Shown in pieces: positions 45,477 through 60,993 of a stretch of 64,000 nt of DNA. The notes under the pieces were generated by a model, which saw only the letters and a list, made by a program, of their open reading frames with translations, searched no databases and was not told where the DNA came from. The stretch spans positions 868,001-932,000 of the forward strand of contig JALBUN010000010.1 of assembly GCA_025174535.1 (NCBI GenBank). Direction: 5' to 3'. This DNA comes from Cantharellus purpuraceus (lineage: Eukaryota > Basidiomycota > Agaricomycetes > Cantharellales > Hydnaceae). The position numbers were made by a program, and so were the translations under genes. Each line of letters starts with the position of its first letter. Positions within the stretch are counted from its first letter, which is position 1.

Positions 45477-45957
45477 CACTCAGAAGCGGGTAACAGCAAT
45501 GTGTGAAGTAGTCTAGCAACTGCTTCACACGAGTTCAAGATTCTAATGCTCTGCAAAGGCAGTACACACTAGTTACTTAAACAAGAGCACTAATGGCAGG
45601 ACTATCGACAGACAATCTCACCCTGTAGATTTGTAGTCATGTGAGGTAGATACTACACTCACGCCCAAAGCAGGAATATCACTACTTTGAGTGCAATCAA
45701 GTACAGTTACCAACTGTAAAAGATCCTTGAACTGGTAATCAACAGTTACTGAGATAGAGGATGACACTGTATGTCACTCTAGTCACACTGGTGTGCAGAA
45801 GATGGGTAGAAGTGGTAGAATATGTTACTATTTCAGAGGCAGAATGGCCTCCTTATATATTGTATTTACAGGGGCTGAGTAATGCTTCTGGAATATTCTA
45901 CCTATTAATAGATGGAAACTACTGGAAGGTTGTGGAAGGTGGAAGAAAGGGGTAGAA
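45477..45957 (-). repeat. LTR-B 3' half piece, reverse
   Basis: Reverse complement of the LTR-B segment from its TATA region to near its 3' end, fused to the forward 5' piece. An inverted TATA-like region is at about 45855. Confidence 0.82.
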
Positions 45958-46229
45958 TAGACCACACTCCTTGCCAGCGATCAGGACTTGACCTCTCTCT
46001 CCCTGTTTTCTAGGGAGGCTTTCCCCGACATCAGGACTGTGGACTATTGGCTGGGAGGCAGTAAAAGGGAATGCTACCCTCAATCTGGGACCATGGAAGT
46101 CCACAACAAAGTGGACGGCTGGCAAAGGCGTCTCAAGGTAATCTCTCTTATATCTTTTAATCCAGATGCATCAGCTTGTTTGTTATCCTGATACTTGATG
46201 GAGAATTTCAAACATGCATTCGATATGGA
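45958..46229. other. Orphan unique segment with exon-like features
   Basis: 272 bp of non-repeat sequence between LTR-B pieces. On the plus strand ttttctag at 46006-46013 and ggtaatctc at 46137-46145 would bound an open stretch of about 41 codons (GGFPRHQDC frame or REAFPDIRTVDYWLGG frame). No family recognised. Confidence 0.35.
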
Positions 46230-46655
46230 AAGGTCAGGATCAGGTCAGATCAGCTGATGGGTGATCAGATCAGGTGATTGCCTTGGAATATTCTACCCCT
46301 TTCCATAACATTCTAGCTGTTTCCTTCTATTATTAGATAGAACTTTCCAGAACCATTATTCAGCTCCTGATCAGTGTTAGTCCAGTGATCAGAACCTGTG
46401 ATTGGCTTGGATCTGATCACTGGACTAACACTGATCAGGAGCTGAATAATGGTTCTGGAAAGTTCTATCTAATAATAGAAGGAAACAGCTAGAATGTTAT
46501 GGAAAGGGGTAGAATATTCCAAGGCAATCACCTGATCTGATCCCTGAACTAGGCACTGATCAGGCAAAAAGAAGGGTGTCCACCCTGTTTTCTGCACTGG
46601 TTTGCACAGCCATGGATAGCCACATGTCAGGTGATGATTTGCCTATCTCAGTTCA
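46230..46655. repeat. LTR-B palindrome with perfect 130-bp arms
   Basis: 46263-46392 and 46413-46542 are exact reverse complements, separated by 20 bp. Outside the arms the right side continues as reversed LTR-B to about 46640, and the left side has a short stretch of forward LTR-B. Confidence 0.88.
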
Positions 46656-47100
46656 ATCTCATTATCCGTTTCCGTCCAGGTCAACTCGGAGCAAAGCCTG
46701 ACGCGCTAACTAGACGCTGGGATGTCTACCCTAAAGAGGGGAATAGCGACTATGCCACTGTAAACCCCCACAACTTTCATCCTGTGTTTACTAATGAGCA
46801 GCTGGCATCGTCCCTATGAGCATCCACCCTCATAACTCCCACTCTCCGAGCTGTCACCATTATGGACATTGACCAACTCCATTCTGACATCCGCTCATCA
46901 CTCTGATCCGATCCCGTTGCAGTTAAACACTTGGACAGCCCTTCCGATCTGAAATGGTCACTTGACCCCAAAGGACACCTCTGACACAACAACCGGATAT
47001 ACGTCCCCGACGCCAACGGCCTCTGACTCCAAGTTTTGCAGTATTATCATGATCACCCGATCTCCGGCCACCTTGGGTAGCTTTCAGGTAAACTCCAATA
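46640..47100 (+). pseudogene. Ty3 chromovirus pol fragment (RNase H end to integrase zinc region)
   Basis: Plus strand QFNLIIRFRPGQLGAKPDALTRRWDVYPKEG, then HNFHPVFTNEQLASSL, TIMDIDQLHSDIRSSL and NRIYVPDA, with several TGA codons. It is related to the same region of E1 but clearly more diverged. It ends within about 35 bp of the CWF19-like stop codon. Confidence 0.82.
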
Positions 47101-47130
47101 GCATGACCGAAACTCGAGCCAGTATTACAA

Positions 47131-49759
47131 TTACACTCTCGACTCAATCATCCCAGTCCAATCGTGCTTATCATATTTCGCTCGAAAAGCGGCGACCCGT
47201 TCTTTATTGAATCCAAAGTTGATTTTTCTTGGGCGACGCCACCGCCGAGGCTCGACGTCCAATTGGTTTCCAATGATTTCTGCGGCGAAATATCTAAACA
47301 ACACATGAATGAAAACACAGACTGGGAACATAATGAAGTGAAGCCTTACCGCGGAAATTCTCCACCACCCTTATCTCCCTCGTCAATGGCTCCATCTGCC
47401 CCCCCGCCCCCTCCAGCATCATCTGAGCCTTCAATTACATGACCATAGCCTTTCTCACCCTTATGGTCCCATTGAACCATAAAGTACGGGAGATGAGGCA
47501 CCATCGCACGTCGAAACCCACCAGGCCGCGCAGAAAAATCAATGAGTTTCTTATGTTGCGACCATTCGCTTTCAGATTGCAAGATAGACTCCTACAACTA
47601 ACGTCTCAGCTCGATTAACAAAGATGAAGTGGGACAATTTTCGAACCTTGAAGTACGCGGGCAACAGTTCAAAAATGCTCCAGGAAACCGGAACACATTC
47701 AATATAAGTGTGCTTTTGCCATTTGATGTTGACAATGGTCTCGTAGAACACCACCCCTTTGCCTTCCTCTGCATACATGCGCATCAAGCATTTCATGAAA
47801 TTCTAGGGGGGCAGCAGGGGTATCAGCAATTTTCCAACATTGAGTTGGCTACTTACCCTGATCTCGTCCCACAGGTCGTCGTCCCCTTCCAATGTCGACA
47901 AATGATGCTGTATTGGCACAATATGACAGTGTCCATCGACTAGCTCCTCGTGAGGGGGACATGCGAGATAACAACGAGTAGCCATAGCAATAACAGGAGC
48001 CTTTGGTGGCGAGTCATCTTCGCCATAACAATGGTAACACGTGTCCAGCACTCTCTTAGTCCGAGCATAGTCTAGAGAGTCTGTCAGGTATAACAATATC
48101 ATAAGAATCGAATGTCGCACCATTGATAGCAAACTGTCGTTTCATTGCGTCCGAGCGCATCTTTTTACGTCCGAGTTTCTCCGCATTATCGTCCATGTAC
48201 TCCAAATCATCCTGTATAAAACAGTATTGATAACCTAGTAATGAAACATAGTGAAGTGTCCCACCTGGAACTTCCCATCGCCCACGATGGCTCTCGCAAG
48301 TTCAGCATCGAAGTCTTTCTGATCGGCCATGCCAGCACTAAACTTTTCTTGTCGTAACATATCGCCGAGGGTTGTGCTGTCATCGTCCGCATTGTATCGT
48401 ACAAACTCTTTAGTTTTGGGGTCGTGAGTTTCCACCTGTCCTAAGTTGAGCACAGAGGGCTCATATAACTGTATATGACATACCCGATCTTTCTTCTTTA
48501 TATTACCAGATAGAACCGGCCCGTCATTTTTGCCTTGGCCAACATCGTACAATCGCCCTCTTGCATCCATTGTCGGCAATACCTCCACCCTTACCGCCCT
48601 GGCCTTACTTCCGCCTTCAGAAGGTCCCCCACCAAGAGATCTTGCTACTTGAGCATCATACTCTTGCTCCAATTTTTCGGCATTGGGGCTCCCCATAAGC
48701 TTTGCCTTTAGTACTTGGGCTTGCAGTTTATTCAGTTCGGTCGGGGATAACCCATCAGCCTTCCCATGTCCAGCAATGGGTGGCGTCATGACTGTGGGTA
48801 TGGGGGTGGAAACCGAAGAAGCGGTAGCAGGAGAGGAGGCTTCAGAAGGCAACCGTAGCGAATCCAGTCGTTTATTGGTAGGAGGAACACTTCCTCGGCC
48901 AGTACCAGGAGTAGAGGGCCCACTATGGTCCGCACCACCGGGACGGCGAAAAGATGAGGTGCTGCGACTGACAATCGCGGCAGCCCCAACCTCCGAAAAC
49001 ATGTATCGCTGCTCACCACCCCTGGTCACCTCCCTACTCTTACCAGGGCCACCCCTTCGACCTAGGGAGGCGCGTCTGCCCTCCCGTTCATCAAGGATCC
49101 GTCTTTCTTCTTTCGCTTCCTTGAAGGCTTCCAGCGTGCCAAACTTATCCAAGGCGACTTCCTCGATGGATTTGTGTTCTTCTTCGACCGTTTCATACAC
49201 TCGACGAAGCTTCATCATGCGCCATTGCGATCCTGGCCCGCCTGGGGTGGAAGGTCTAGACTTTGGAGGAACATACTCGTCGATAGACTTTCCCTCCTTG
49301 AGATGAGGATTTATTTCTCTCGAGCTGATGACGAACTGCACCACGTTTTAGATACACCCAGGAAAGAACAACAACAAACGAACTTTGTCGGGATCAGGGC
49401 GTTCCTGTGGTTCTTTTCGCTTTCTCTTCGTACCAAATGACGAGAAGAAGTCCTGGCCATCAGCTTGTAAGCTCTGTGGTTCAGTGACTAATGTCTTCTG
49501 TGGCTGAGCGCACGAGTTGGCGGTTAACCACCACTTATTCCGAAGACAAGCACCAAGGACGGACCGTTTCACCATCAATATTCTTCTCAATCCATTCATC
49601 CTCCTCATCCTCCTCTGCAACCCTATGCGCATGCTTTCGCTTGTGTTTCTTGTGCTTGTGCTCATCAGTGAGACTCTTTTTGTGTTTGCGCTCTCCGCGC
49701 TCAGTGTCCTCCCGGGCTCTGTCTCGTTTACGAGGCTTGTCGGTGGTGGAATCAGGCAT
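47131..49759 (-). CDS. CWF19-like protein (CwfJ family), spliceosome-associated
   Basis: CWF19/CWF19L2-type proteins (yeast Drn1 relatives) associate with late spliceosomes and lariat turnover in the nucleus. Start chosen at ATG 49759 (MPDSTTDKPRKRDR), the first in frame with a lysine/arginine-rich N-terminus (HKHKKHKRKHAHRV). Next come SREINPHLKEGK, SQWRMMKLRRVYETVEEEHKSIEEVALDKFG, and a proline/serine linker. CwfJ domain 1 contains RVLDTCYHCYG and the HIT-like GHCHIVPIQHH; the second domain begins EWSQHKKLIDFSARPGGFRRAMVPHLPYF and ends DVEPRRWRRPRKI. The last exon (about 47325-47131) joins the previous one at EFPR|YFAAEI. At least five introns. Frame is kept across all exons that could be joined. 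The 3' end abuts retrotransposon sequence; the 5' end is divergent from the DUF427 gene, 223 bp away. Confidence 0.9.
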
Positions 49760-49982
49760 CAGTGACGTCACGTGTTCAATCCCTTGCGCGTGACAAAGCC
49801 TATGAGAGTCCTTGTAACTCTTTCGGCCATCATTGTTAAGCTTCCATGGCTGCTGAGACAGCAATGATCTCTCTGAAAGATGTTCAGGGGGTCGGGCCCA
49901 GAATGACATTTATGTAGCCATCTTGCGCAATAGTCTTTGTAAGAATACCTCCTTTTCTTACACTCCCACAATCCACCCAACA
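49760..49982. promoter_or_regulatory. Shared divergent promoter, CWF19-like / DUF427
   Basis: 223 bp separate the two ATGs on opposite strands, so promoter elements must be shared or overlapping. No clear TATA box. If CWF19 used an upstream in-frame ATG (about 49909) the spacer would be shorter. Confidence 0.5.
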
Positions 49983-50519
49983 ATGGTCAAAGTGACTTTG
50001 AACGGAACAGTGTTGGCAGAGTGAGTGGATAGACTGTTGTTACGCCGATCGACCGCTGAACCTTGGATAGATCTGACAACACGATTGTCGTGGAGAGTAA
50101 CCATTATTTCCCACCCGACGCCGTCTCTGAGCTCTTGACGAAAGATTCTCCAACCACGTCAGTTTTCTTTCAATTATCAAATACTGTACTCACACTTATA
50201 TCCAGGACTATCTGTGGCTGGAAGGGGTCAGTGTCACTTCTAGTGGTACCTTGATGTCACAATGACTGGCTCGACAGAACAGCCCAATATTACAACGTTG
50301 ACGTCAACGGAAAGGTTGTCAAAGATGTAGCTTGGTATGTGTATATATTGTGAATTGAATTGCTAGGCGTTCATCGAGTATTCAGGTACTACCCTGAGCC
50401 ATTCAATGCTGCAGCCAACATCAAAGATTATGTTGCATTCTAGTGCGTAAATGATCCTGCCAGCATCCTACAGCAGCTTACGATTTTACAGTAAGAATAA
50501 AGTGGAAATTGTGGAGTAG
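49983..50519 (+). CDS. DUF427 domain protein
   Basis: Small beta-rich DUF427 protein, function unknown. Exon 1 reads MVKVTLNGTVLAE (49983 to about 50021). After an intron, SDNTIVVESNHYFPPDAVSELL (about 50071 on), later exons carry TAQYYNVDVNGKVVKDVAWYYPEPFNAAANIKDYVAF, and the last exon ends YKNKVEIVE with TAG at 50517-50519. These are the hallmark DUF427 blocks (AWYYPEP, IKDYVAFY). About 100 residues, usual for single-domain family members. At least four short introns. Convergent with the PRP2-type gene, 180 bp apart. Confidence 0.85.
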
Positions 50520-50699
50520 CCGAAGGAAGAATCAGTTGTCAGCGTCGATGTTTCAGTACAGATTGAATATAAGAACGACCGCCTGATATACGAGGGAAGC
50601 TATTCTTATAATTTTGAAGTCTCTCCGGCAGATCCGATTGCTTTTGGCATCTTCTTGTCTCCGACCGCCAATTGCTCGAGATCTGCAGGCCTGGAAAAG
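50520..50699. other. Convergent 3' intergenic spacer
   Basis: 180 bp between the stops of the DUF427 (+) and PRP2-type (-) genes. No coding signal recognised; it must hold both 3' ends. Confidence 0.5.
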
Positions 50700-54521
<3,822 letters not shown>

Positions 54522-54967
54522 AATGACCTGGACTGCGAGCAGCTATGAGGAAGCAACACGAGACAGTAGTAGTACCTGCTAGTTGCCACCGTATCGGAGA
54601 TTGGAATTTACATGTCACCCATCACCTGCTACAAAACTTGAGGATTTCCTAATCATTGGAACCCTAACCCTAACCCTTGATCGAACCATCTAAACCATCT
54701 AACCATCTAAAAACCATCTAAAACATCCAGGAAGCAAACCATCTACCCGAATTCACCTAAAACTGAATTGCTTGACATTTCTGTCTTCCCGAGTCACGTA
54801 TGGTAGCTCATACATAGTCCGGTCAGGTGGCTATCGATGGCCAGTGCAATGTTTGTGAGATTCGCCACGCAATTTGTGACTACAGTATTGATATGTTTTG
54901 TCGTACCGAGTCGGTGTTATTCGACAGACAGCATATATAAATATATAAATCGTACCTCCTGATATTC
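54522..54967. other. Intergenic with short telomere-like motif
   Basis: Between the PRP2-type 5' end and the CLYBL-like 3' end. Holds accctaaccctaaccctt at 54661-54678 and a series of degenerate aaccatcta repeats (54685-54745). No gene seen. Confidence 0.6.
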
Positions 54968-56495
54968 TCAATTGGCAACGACAGGGATTTCCAAGCCAGC
55001 CGCCTTGGCTAGACTAATGGTCCGTTCGGCTTGTTTGATCAGCGGAGCGTCAATCATTTCCATCCCACCCTTCCCATCGCCCAAGTCCAAACCAAATGCA
55101 CCTTTGGAAGATGCGTGGGAAATCTCCATTTGATGCAAAATTTTCGCTGCACGTTCAATTTCTGTGTTCTGGGTCAATTCAGGAGGCAACTTCTAGTGGA
55201 ATGAATGACCTACCCTTCTCCGTCGGAACGAACGTGTTTTGGATAGTCTCCACCTGTCTCGGATGGATCGCTTGCTGGAGACAGCATTAATGTCAAATAA
55301 TGCTCCATTCCTGGAGAACGGGAAAGCAGAAGACCTTGCCGTTATACCCTAATCGTCGAGCCTCTTCACACTCTTCACGAAGAACGTCTTCGTCTTTGTA
55401 ATTGACGCATACCTGGCATTTCTGGTTAAAGGGCCATTGCTGCGTACTTCCGGTAAGTAAAACGTACCATGTCTATTGCTTGCAGCTGGAACGCCTTTGC
55501 TGCCAAGGCAATCCTGGACCGAGGGTATAGCAGCTCTTGTCGAGCCGATGTGCGGATGATGGACGTATCCGCGCAAACTTTCCAAACCATGTTCTATCAG
55601 TCAGATCATCAAAATTCTCGTGTCCGGAAGGGGCGCACAATCCTCTGCAGCAAACTTGCTCTCTGTTGGTTAGAATGTTGACAAAGACCGCTGGGGGCAC
55701 ACGTACGAGTAACGCGGAAACGTCGGCGACGCCTTCCCGGGACCTCCATGCAGCAATGTCACCTATAGACCAAAGAGACCTAGCGCTTTCGATCGAGGCA
55801 ACCACTCGAATTGGAGATTTCGTTGAACGGGAGCTGAAACATTGCGAGATGGTCTGTGACACTTTATCGAGGTCTGCCGTAGAATTAATTTTGGGAAGGA
55901 CCAGAGTTTGAATTGTAGGCACTTTGAGCTTTCGCATTAAGGCGATGTCAGCAAGACCTAACATTATGCTTAATACACGTACAACTGCTGTAATATCGTC
56001 TTGGAAGAACGGCGTATCGATACTGTTCACACGCACAGATAGTCGCTCTGACGGTGGTAACTTCGAGTCAGGATTCTCCTGCTACAATTCTGAGTCTTGG
56101 AGTGAGGGGGAAGGGTTAGACTGTCTGACTCACCCCCAGGAAACGAACTAAACTAGCACGAGCAGATTCCTTCTGCGAAGGTGCCACACTGTCCTCGAGA
56201 TCGTATATGAGGGTGTCAGAATCACTTGTCAAAGACTTTTCGAGCATTCTTGTGGAAGACGATGGGACTGATTTCATAGTGCATAAGTGTCGTTGCCAGC
56301 AGTCATGGAGGTATCTGGTGCGCGCTCACCATATAGATAGGCTCTTTGAGGCCTTGATGGTTCGGCGACAGCAGTGCTGTACTTTTGTCTCCACGGCACA
56401 TTATAGGAAACCGAGATGATCTTGCCTGTGCTTGGTGAGGCATGGAGCTGTATACTTGGGTAGAGCCTGGAGCTGCGACATAGCAAGGAAAGCAT
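54968..56495 (-). CDS. Citrate lyase subunit beta-like (CLYBL/HpcH family), probably mitochondrial
   Basis: HpcH/HpaI aldolase-fold lyase of the CLYBL group; animal CLYBL cleaves citramalyl-CoA in mitochondria. Start at ATG 56495: MLSLLCRSSRLYPSIQLHAS is a basic, hydroxylated N-terminus resembling a mitochondrial presequence. Exon 1 ends RAYLY and joins V-PSSSTRMLEKSLTSDSDTLIYDLEDSVAPSQKE. Then VRVNSIDTPFFQDDITAVV, KVPTIQTLVLPKINS, RVVASIESARSLWSIGDIAAW, CVNYKDEDVLREECEEARRLGYNGK, the QAIHP region, and a C-terminus ending LAKAAGLEIPVVAN. DLEDSV and the IESA and P-x-IN motifs are the family's substrate/metal-binding blocks. At least seven introns; no frame break found. Fungal substrate not proved. 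Confidence 0.86.
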
Positions 56496-57607
56496 AATTC
56501 CTCCTCAAACGTGTTACTGTAGCACAAGTTTGAGTCAGCCAACGTATTATCACTCGCTGCTGGTCGTGAGCAGAGTCCAGAGCCTGAGCGTGCTTCGCAC
56601 GAATCTCTTACAAGCTTTGCCCTCTGGCTCTGGTCCAGTGACGTCGTATGTGCTTAGCAAGCAGCTGTGACAACGTTTTTCAACAGAAGTTGCCTTCTTC
56701 ATATAATAGCTTCTGGGTGTTTAAGCAACTGGGATTTTGCATCAGCTCGGTATAGCATTTTGTCACTTTGTGTGCTAATAGCAGAAGTTATTATTGCCCA
56801 CGACTCCAGAGTCTCGTGGTTATCGTTTCACTATGTCTACATTGTCTCTTTTGTTGTTGTTGCCTTTGTGGCAGCAACCGAGCAAACGGGACACATGGAC
56901 TTCATATATAGCCTTTAGTTTTTTCATTTTATCAGGCAAGCCATCATACTGACAATATGAAGCTCTAGTGGGGACATTGTCCCTTGTGTGCGGGTGATTA
57001 ATGGCCTTGAGAATCAGGAACACACTTTCCTTATTTCCTGTATTCGTGAGAGTCTGGGAAGCAAGCCTCATCTGTGTTGCTTGGTGTGAGATCCGCAAGC
57101 ATGGAGCTTAAGCGCTTACCCCTGTTGGTACCTTGGAATGCACTATTAGGGGACAAATCATATGGCCAGTATACACGAATTCTTTAGCACGGACTTCATT
57201 ATGAAAGATCTAACAATATTTTTATCGCAGATTCCCTTGTTTTTTTCATACGCGAACACGTTTCATTTTCCTTACGCGCCAGTCGGATTTCCACGCCGCC
57301 GATGCCTGTGTGCATTGTAGAAATCCTACCAAGCCACGTTGATCTCGGGCTCCTGCATGGGACAACCACCGGTGGGATCATTTCTAACCTTGTAAATTCA
57401 CGCTTCGCAATTAATAGCACCGACAGCGCTTGAAAGGGTCTGGCGCCAGGGTCGTGTATGCCAGATGCCTTTGTGACCCGCCGCCTTTGTGACAAGCGTG
57501 ACATATACTTCATCAAAATTGCCAAAGTGGACCCTTTGGCGTCTGGGCGCTTGACCGCTCTTGTCATGTGGAGGACTCTGCGTATTTTGCTTGGAATACT
57601 CTAAAGC
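56496..57607. other. Intergenic, no gene recognised
   Basis: Long spacer upstream of both the CLYBL-like (-) and DUF6533 (+) genes. Several short open stretches (for example 57199-57567 minus) have no recognised motif and look random. It should contain both promoters. Confidence 0.5.
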
Positions 57608-59384
57608 ATGAACCACGATGAAGCCCTAGCACCCGAGACAGTGTTTGATCTGTGAGTAGCGTGGCAGCTTTTCGAGTTGGAGAGTCTGACTATGATTATG
57701 GCCAGGAAATTTTGGCATTATTTCTTCATTGCATCATGTGTGATTGTTTTCTATGACCATGGTGGGAGTCGCATGTGTGTTCACAGTACCTCATGCACTC
57801 ACACACTTCCTCACAGCCCTCACATTTTCGCAAGAGGTAGAGCATGTCTGGAAGCGAAGACTCACTCTGGCAACACTGCTCTTCCTTGTTATTCGTTATC
57901 TTACTCCGTTAGAACTACTGGTTTTCATTCTGGGTGAGCGCATCGTGTATGAGTCTCGTGTCGCAAGTATCTCACCCGTTTCACGTAGGTTTCTATCATC
58001 CGGCTTTATCTACACCAGTATGCCATCTACGTTGTTAGAAGTGACTAGGAATGTACTAATTGGAACCCTCATAAATAACTAGGATACGTGAGTTTTTTCA
58101 AACATGATATACACTAAGTGAAGATGATAATAACATCATTCAGTTGCCGCACATTTGTGAAATTTCCCGGCGCTGCTGCCATAACAACGATAGCTTGTGA
58201 GCCTCTACTAACCGACTTTGTGCGCTGAGTTGACCAAAAAATGATCTATGGCGATCCTCTAGTCATAGAAAGTAAGCATATCCTTTTTTCTGATTATTAT
58301 ATGTGAAGCTCATTGCCTTCCTTTTCAGTTCTCATGTCACTAAGGACCTATGCATTGTACGGTCGCAATAAGCTTCTTTTGGTCTGTCTTTTGGTCCTTC
58401 TCGGATGCCAGATTGGTGTAATGGGTGCTGTTGTTCATACCGGTCGACGTGAGTGTACAGCTCTCGCTTAACTACAACCTCTTAGCGCAACTTCAGCTGT
58501 GCCTTTTCCAAATGGGGTCGTAGGTGAGTAAAACAGGTATTTGTGCATGCAGCTGCTCACCTGATATCCCTACTTCTATAGGTTGCATATTGACAGGAAA
58601 AAATGCATACATGGGTATTACCTTCTTCCAATCACTTCGCGTTGTGTGATTCTGACTGCCATCTAGCAGCGTTCTGGTTGTCGCCTCTAGTGCTGGATAC
58701 GGCAATATTTGGGCTGACTCTTTACAAAACTCGACAACGTAGAAAGAATGCTCACGAGATCTCGTACGTGCGGTGTCTTGCTACTATCACAGTGCCATTA
58801 AACCATCGTGCTCTTTAGACTCCTTAGAGTGATACTGATGGACGGCATCATGTACTACGTGGTGATTTGTGGTGTAAATTTAATCAACGTCCTGGTGTAT
58901 CTTGTGAGTCTGTTAGTGCGGGTGACAGTGTCATAATTTATTCATGCGGTTGCACCTCAGTCGGCTCCTGTGGACTTGAAGGCCGTAGGGACAACGTGGG
59001 TGTCTAAATTCGTTATTTCCAGTCTTATTTTAACTGTGTACTAGATTAACATGTTCCATGACGACAGTTATGATATCTCGGCTCGTCTTGAATTTGCAAA
59101 GTTTTCGAGCGCAACAGGATCCTGAGCAGTTGGAGCTGGCCAATCGTGATCGAACGTGCACAAATTCGGCCGTATTAACAACACAGATTCAGTCTACTTT
59201 GAGTGACAGACCATCAGAGTACGTGCATGACAGTCGGCGATCACTGTCGAATATCCGTCATACATCTTGGTTTGGGACTTTGGGAGATCGGTTAGCCGAT
59301 GACGAGTGGGGCATAGGAGGGGTAAGAGAACGCCAACAAAGTGATGGGATGGAACCCGGTGATACCAAACAATCGTCGTGCTGA
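57608..59384 (+). CDS. DUF6533 multi-pass membrane protein
   Basis: Member of the large basidiomycete DUF6533 family of predicted seven-helix-like membrane proteins; function unknown. ATG 57608 (MNHDEALAPETVFDL), an intron, then FWHYFFIASCVIVFYDH joined over an intron to ALTFSQEVEHVWKRRLTLATLLFLVIRYLTPLELLVF. This is the DUF6533 signature (a polar E-V-E-x-I/V-W-K/R stretch between two membrane spans). Next comes LMSLRTYALYGRNKLLLVCLLVLLGCQIGVMGAVVHTGR, with the LRTYALYGR motif. Later spans lie at about 58660-58720 and 58810-58910. The cytoplasmic-type tail follows MISRLVLNLQSF and runs to a C-terminal KQSSC (59384). Six or more introns. The exact exon map in the middle is uncertain. Confidence 0.78.
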
Positions 59385-59536
59385 CGTGGAGGACATGCAT
59401 TCGATAGCTTCGACAGATAGAAGTCCGAAAATGATACCCCTTTGACATGGTTAATCACATTGCTTGTAGCAAATAATAGCGACTGTAAGATAGTTTCTCT
59501 CCATTACACATTCCATCGTGGACGGTGTGAAAATGA

Positions 59537-60837
59537 TCAAAATATGGGTATGAAGTCCTGGATCCGGTCTCTGGCATCTTGAGCAATGCATTCCGCTATC
59601 CATGTTAGACTCCTGATCTCATGCTCCTTTAGCTTGATGTAGCTATAGAACACTCCGTATTGGAATTGCTGCAAGAACGCGAGTTTATTCAAGTGCACCT
59701 CCATCGCGAAGAAGCGGTCCTCCAGCGCCGACGCAACAGCTGACACATCCCCATCCCCATCTAGTCCAGCACTGGTGCCACTGGGGCGTGAATGGGCAGT
59801 ACCCGAGGAGTCGAAAAAAACGCGATACTCGGGAACGTTTTCGCAGACCTGCCTGACTTGATCAATGTCGTCCGCTTTTGCAAGTGCAGTATTGCCTTCA
59901 GGAAACAGGCGGCCAAAGGCCGGGAAAAGCTTGGCGCGCTGTTCCTTGGTGAGTTCGGTATTGAATGAATTGATGGTGATATTGATAGTACGCCTGTCCG
60001 CCTCAAATTCCAGAATGCGAGACATGTTTTCAGCGGTGGGTCCGCCGAGGTTGGCACAGTAACGATGGAAATCCTCGAGGTAGGCCTTGTATAATGTGTT
60101 ACGAATGATCTCGATATTGAGGTCATCGAGGTCAGATGCAGAGAGGCAATCGCGGAAATATGGCGCTAACATACCCAATGTCAGTCCGTGTCAGCAGCTA
60201 CACCTGCAATACGCACCTAGTGGGGTCTCTACTAACACGCTATGGTAGAGTTCCTCCACGTTCGTAGCCACACACAAGGCAGGCATTGTGTCAAAGATAC
60301 CTAGAGGATGACATCGTTCCAGAAGTTCATGAGTATCTCGTTCGTGCAGCGTTCCAGTGATCAAGAGGACGACGTTGTCGATCATATAGGCATAACTAAC
60401 TAGAACTTCAACCACAAAGTTGAGTGATTAGACAGTAGACGCACGTCATATAGTCCAAGAATTTGCTTAAAGGCTCCACTGCATTACTGCGCATATAATG
60501 GAATTGCTCGACGAGCATCTGCGTCGCCCTGTCTGCAATTGTAGATGTTGATATTGGGAGGGATTCATTTGCCAGAAAGTTGCCATAGTCGGTAGAAGCA
60601 AGCTGCATTCTAAAGTCTGCTATTGTGTCAAAGGAGAGAGAAGCCCTTAAGCGAATAACCTGCACCTTCAATGGTCTCGCATTGGGTCAGGTTTGCATAA
60701 TGGCTTTGAGTCAGGATGCCCCCCTTGTAGCCCCGTACCACTCCCTCTAGGTAGCCTGAATCCACCTGAACCCTCTCGTTAGATTTGCATTGGTCAAGTC
60801 GAAACAACGCACGTACATTGAAGAACAGTCCCTCCAT
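59537..60837 (-). CDS. VMA6: V-type proton ATPase subunit d
   Basis: Subunit d couples the V1 stalk to the c-ring of the vacuolar proton pump. ATG 60837; exon 1 is only MEGLFFN, then a 53-bp intron (GTACGT to TTCAG), then [33 protein letters not shown]. Further exons: [74 protein letters not shown], then [62 protein letters not shown] and a C-terminus ending [10 protein letters not shown] with TGA at 59539-59537. About 355 residues, usual for the family. Divergent from the PPPDE gene, 156 bp apart. Identity is firm. Confidence 0.95.
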
Positions 60838-60993
60838 GGTTGAAGTCGACGTAGACGCCTGTATGAGGTAAGCGTACCATTGTGGAATCTCAAACATGAC
60901 CAAATACAAGCGCGAAGCTTGCGCAAGTGCGACGCGCAAGTACTCCTCTTCCTTTATTTATAAGGGTGGGATATTAGGATTGATATCACCAAC
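60838..60993. promoter_or_regulatory. Shared divergent promoter, VMA6 / PPPDE-thioredoxin-PUL
   Basis: 156 bp between opposite ATGs. A TATA-like tttatttataagg at about 60952-60964 lies about 30 bp before the PPPDE ATG. Confidence 0.55.

Noticed and set aside
54661..54678. True telomere
   Set aside because: Fewer than three units and flanked by genes on both sides.
57199..57616. Possible gene on the minus strand near 57.4 kb
   Set aside because: Open stretch without recognisable motif or splice-supported extension.
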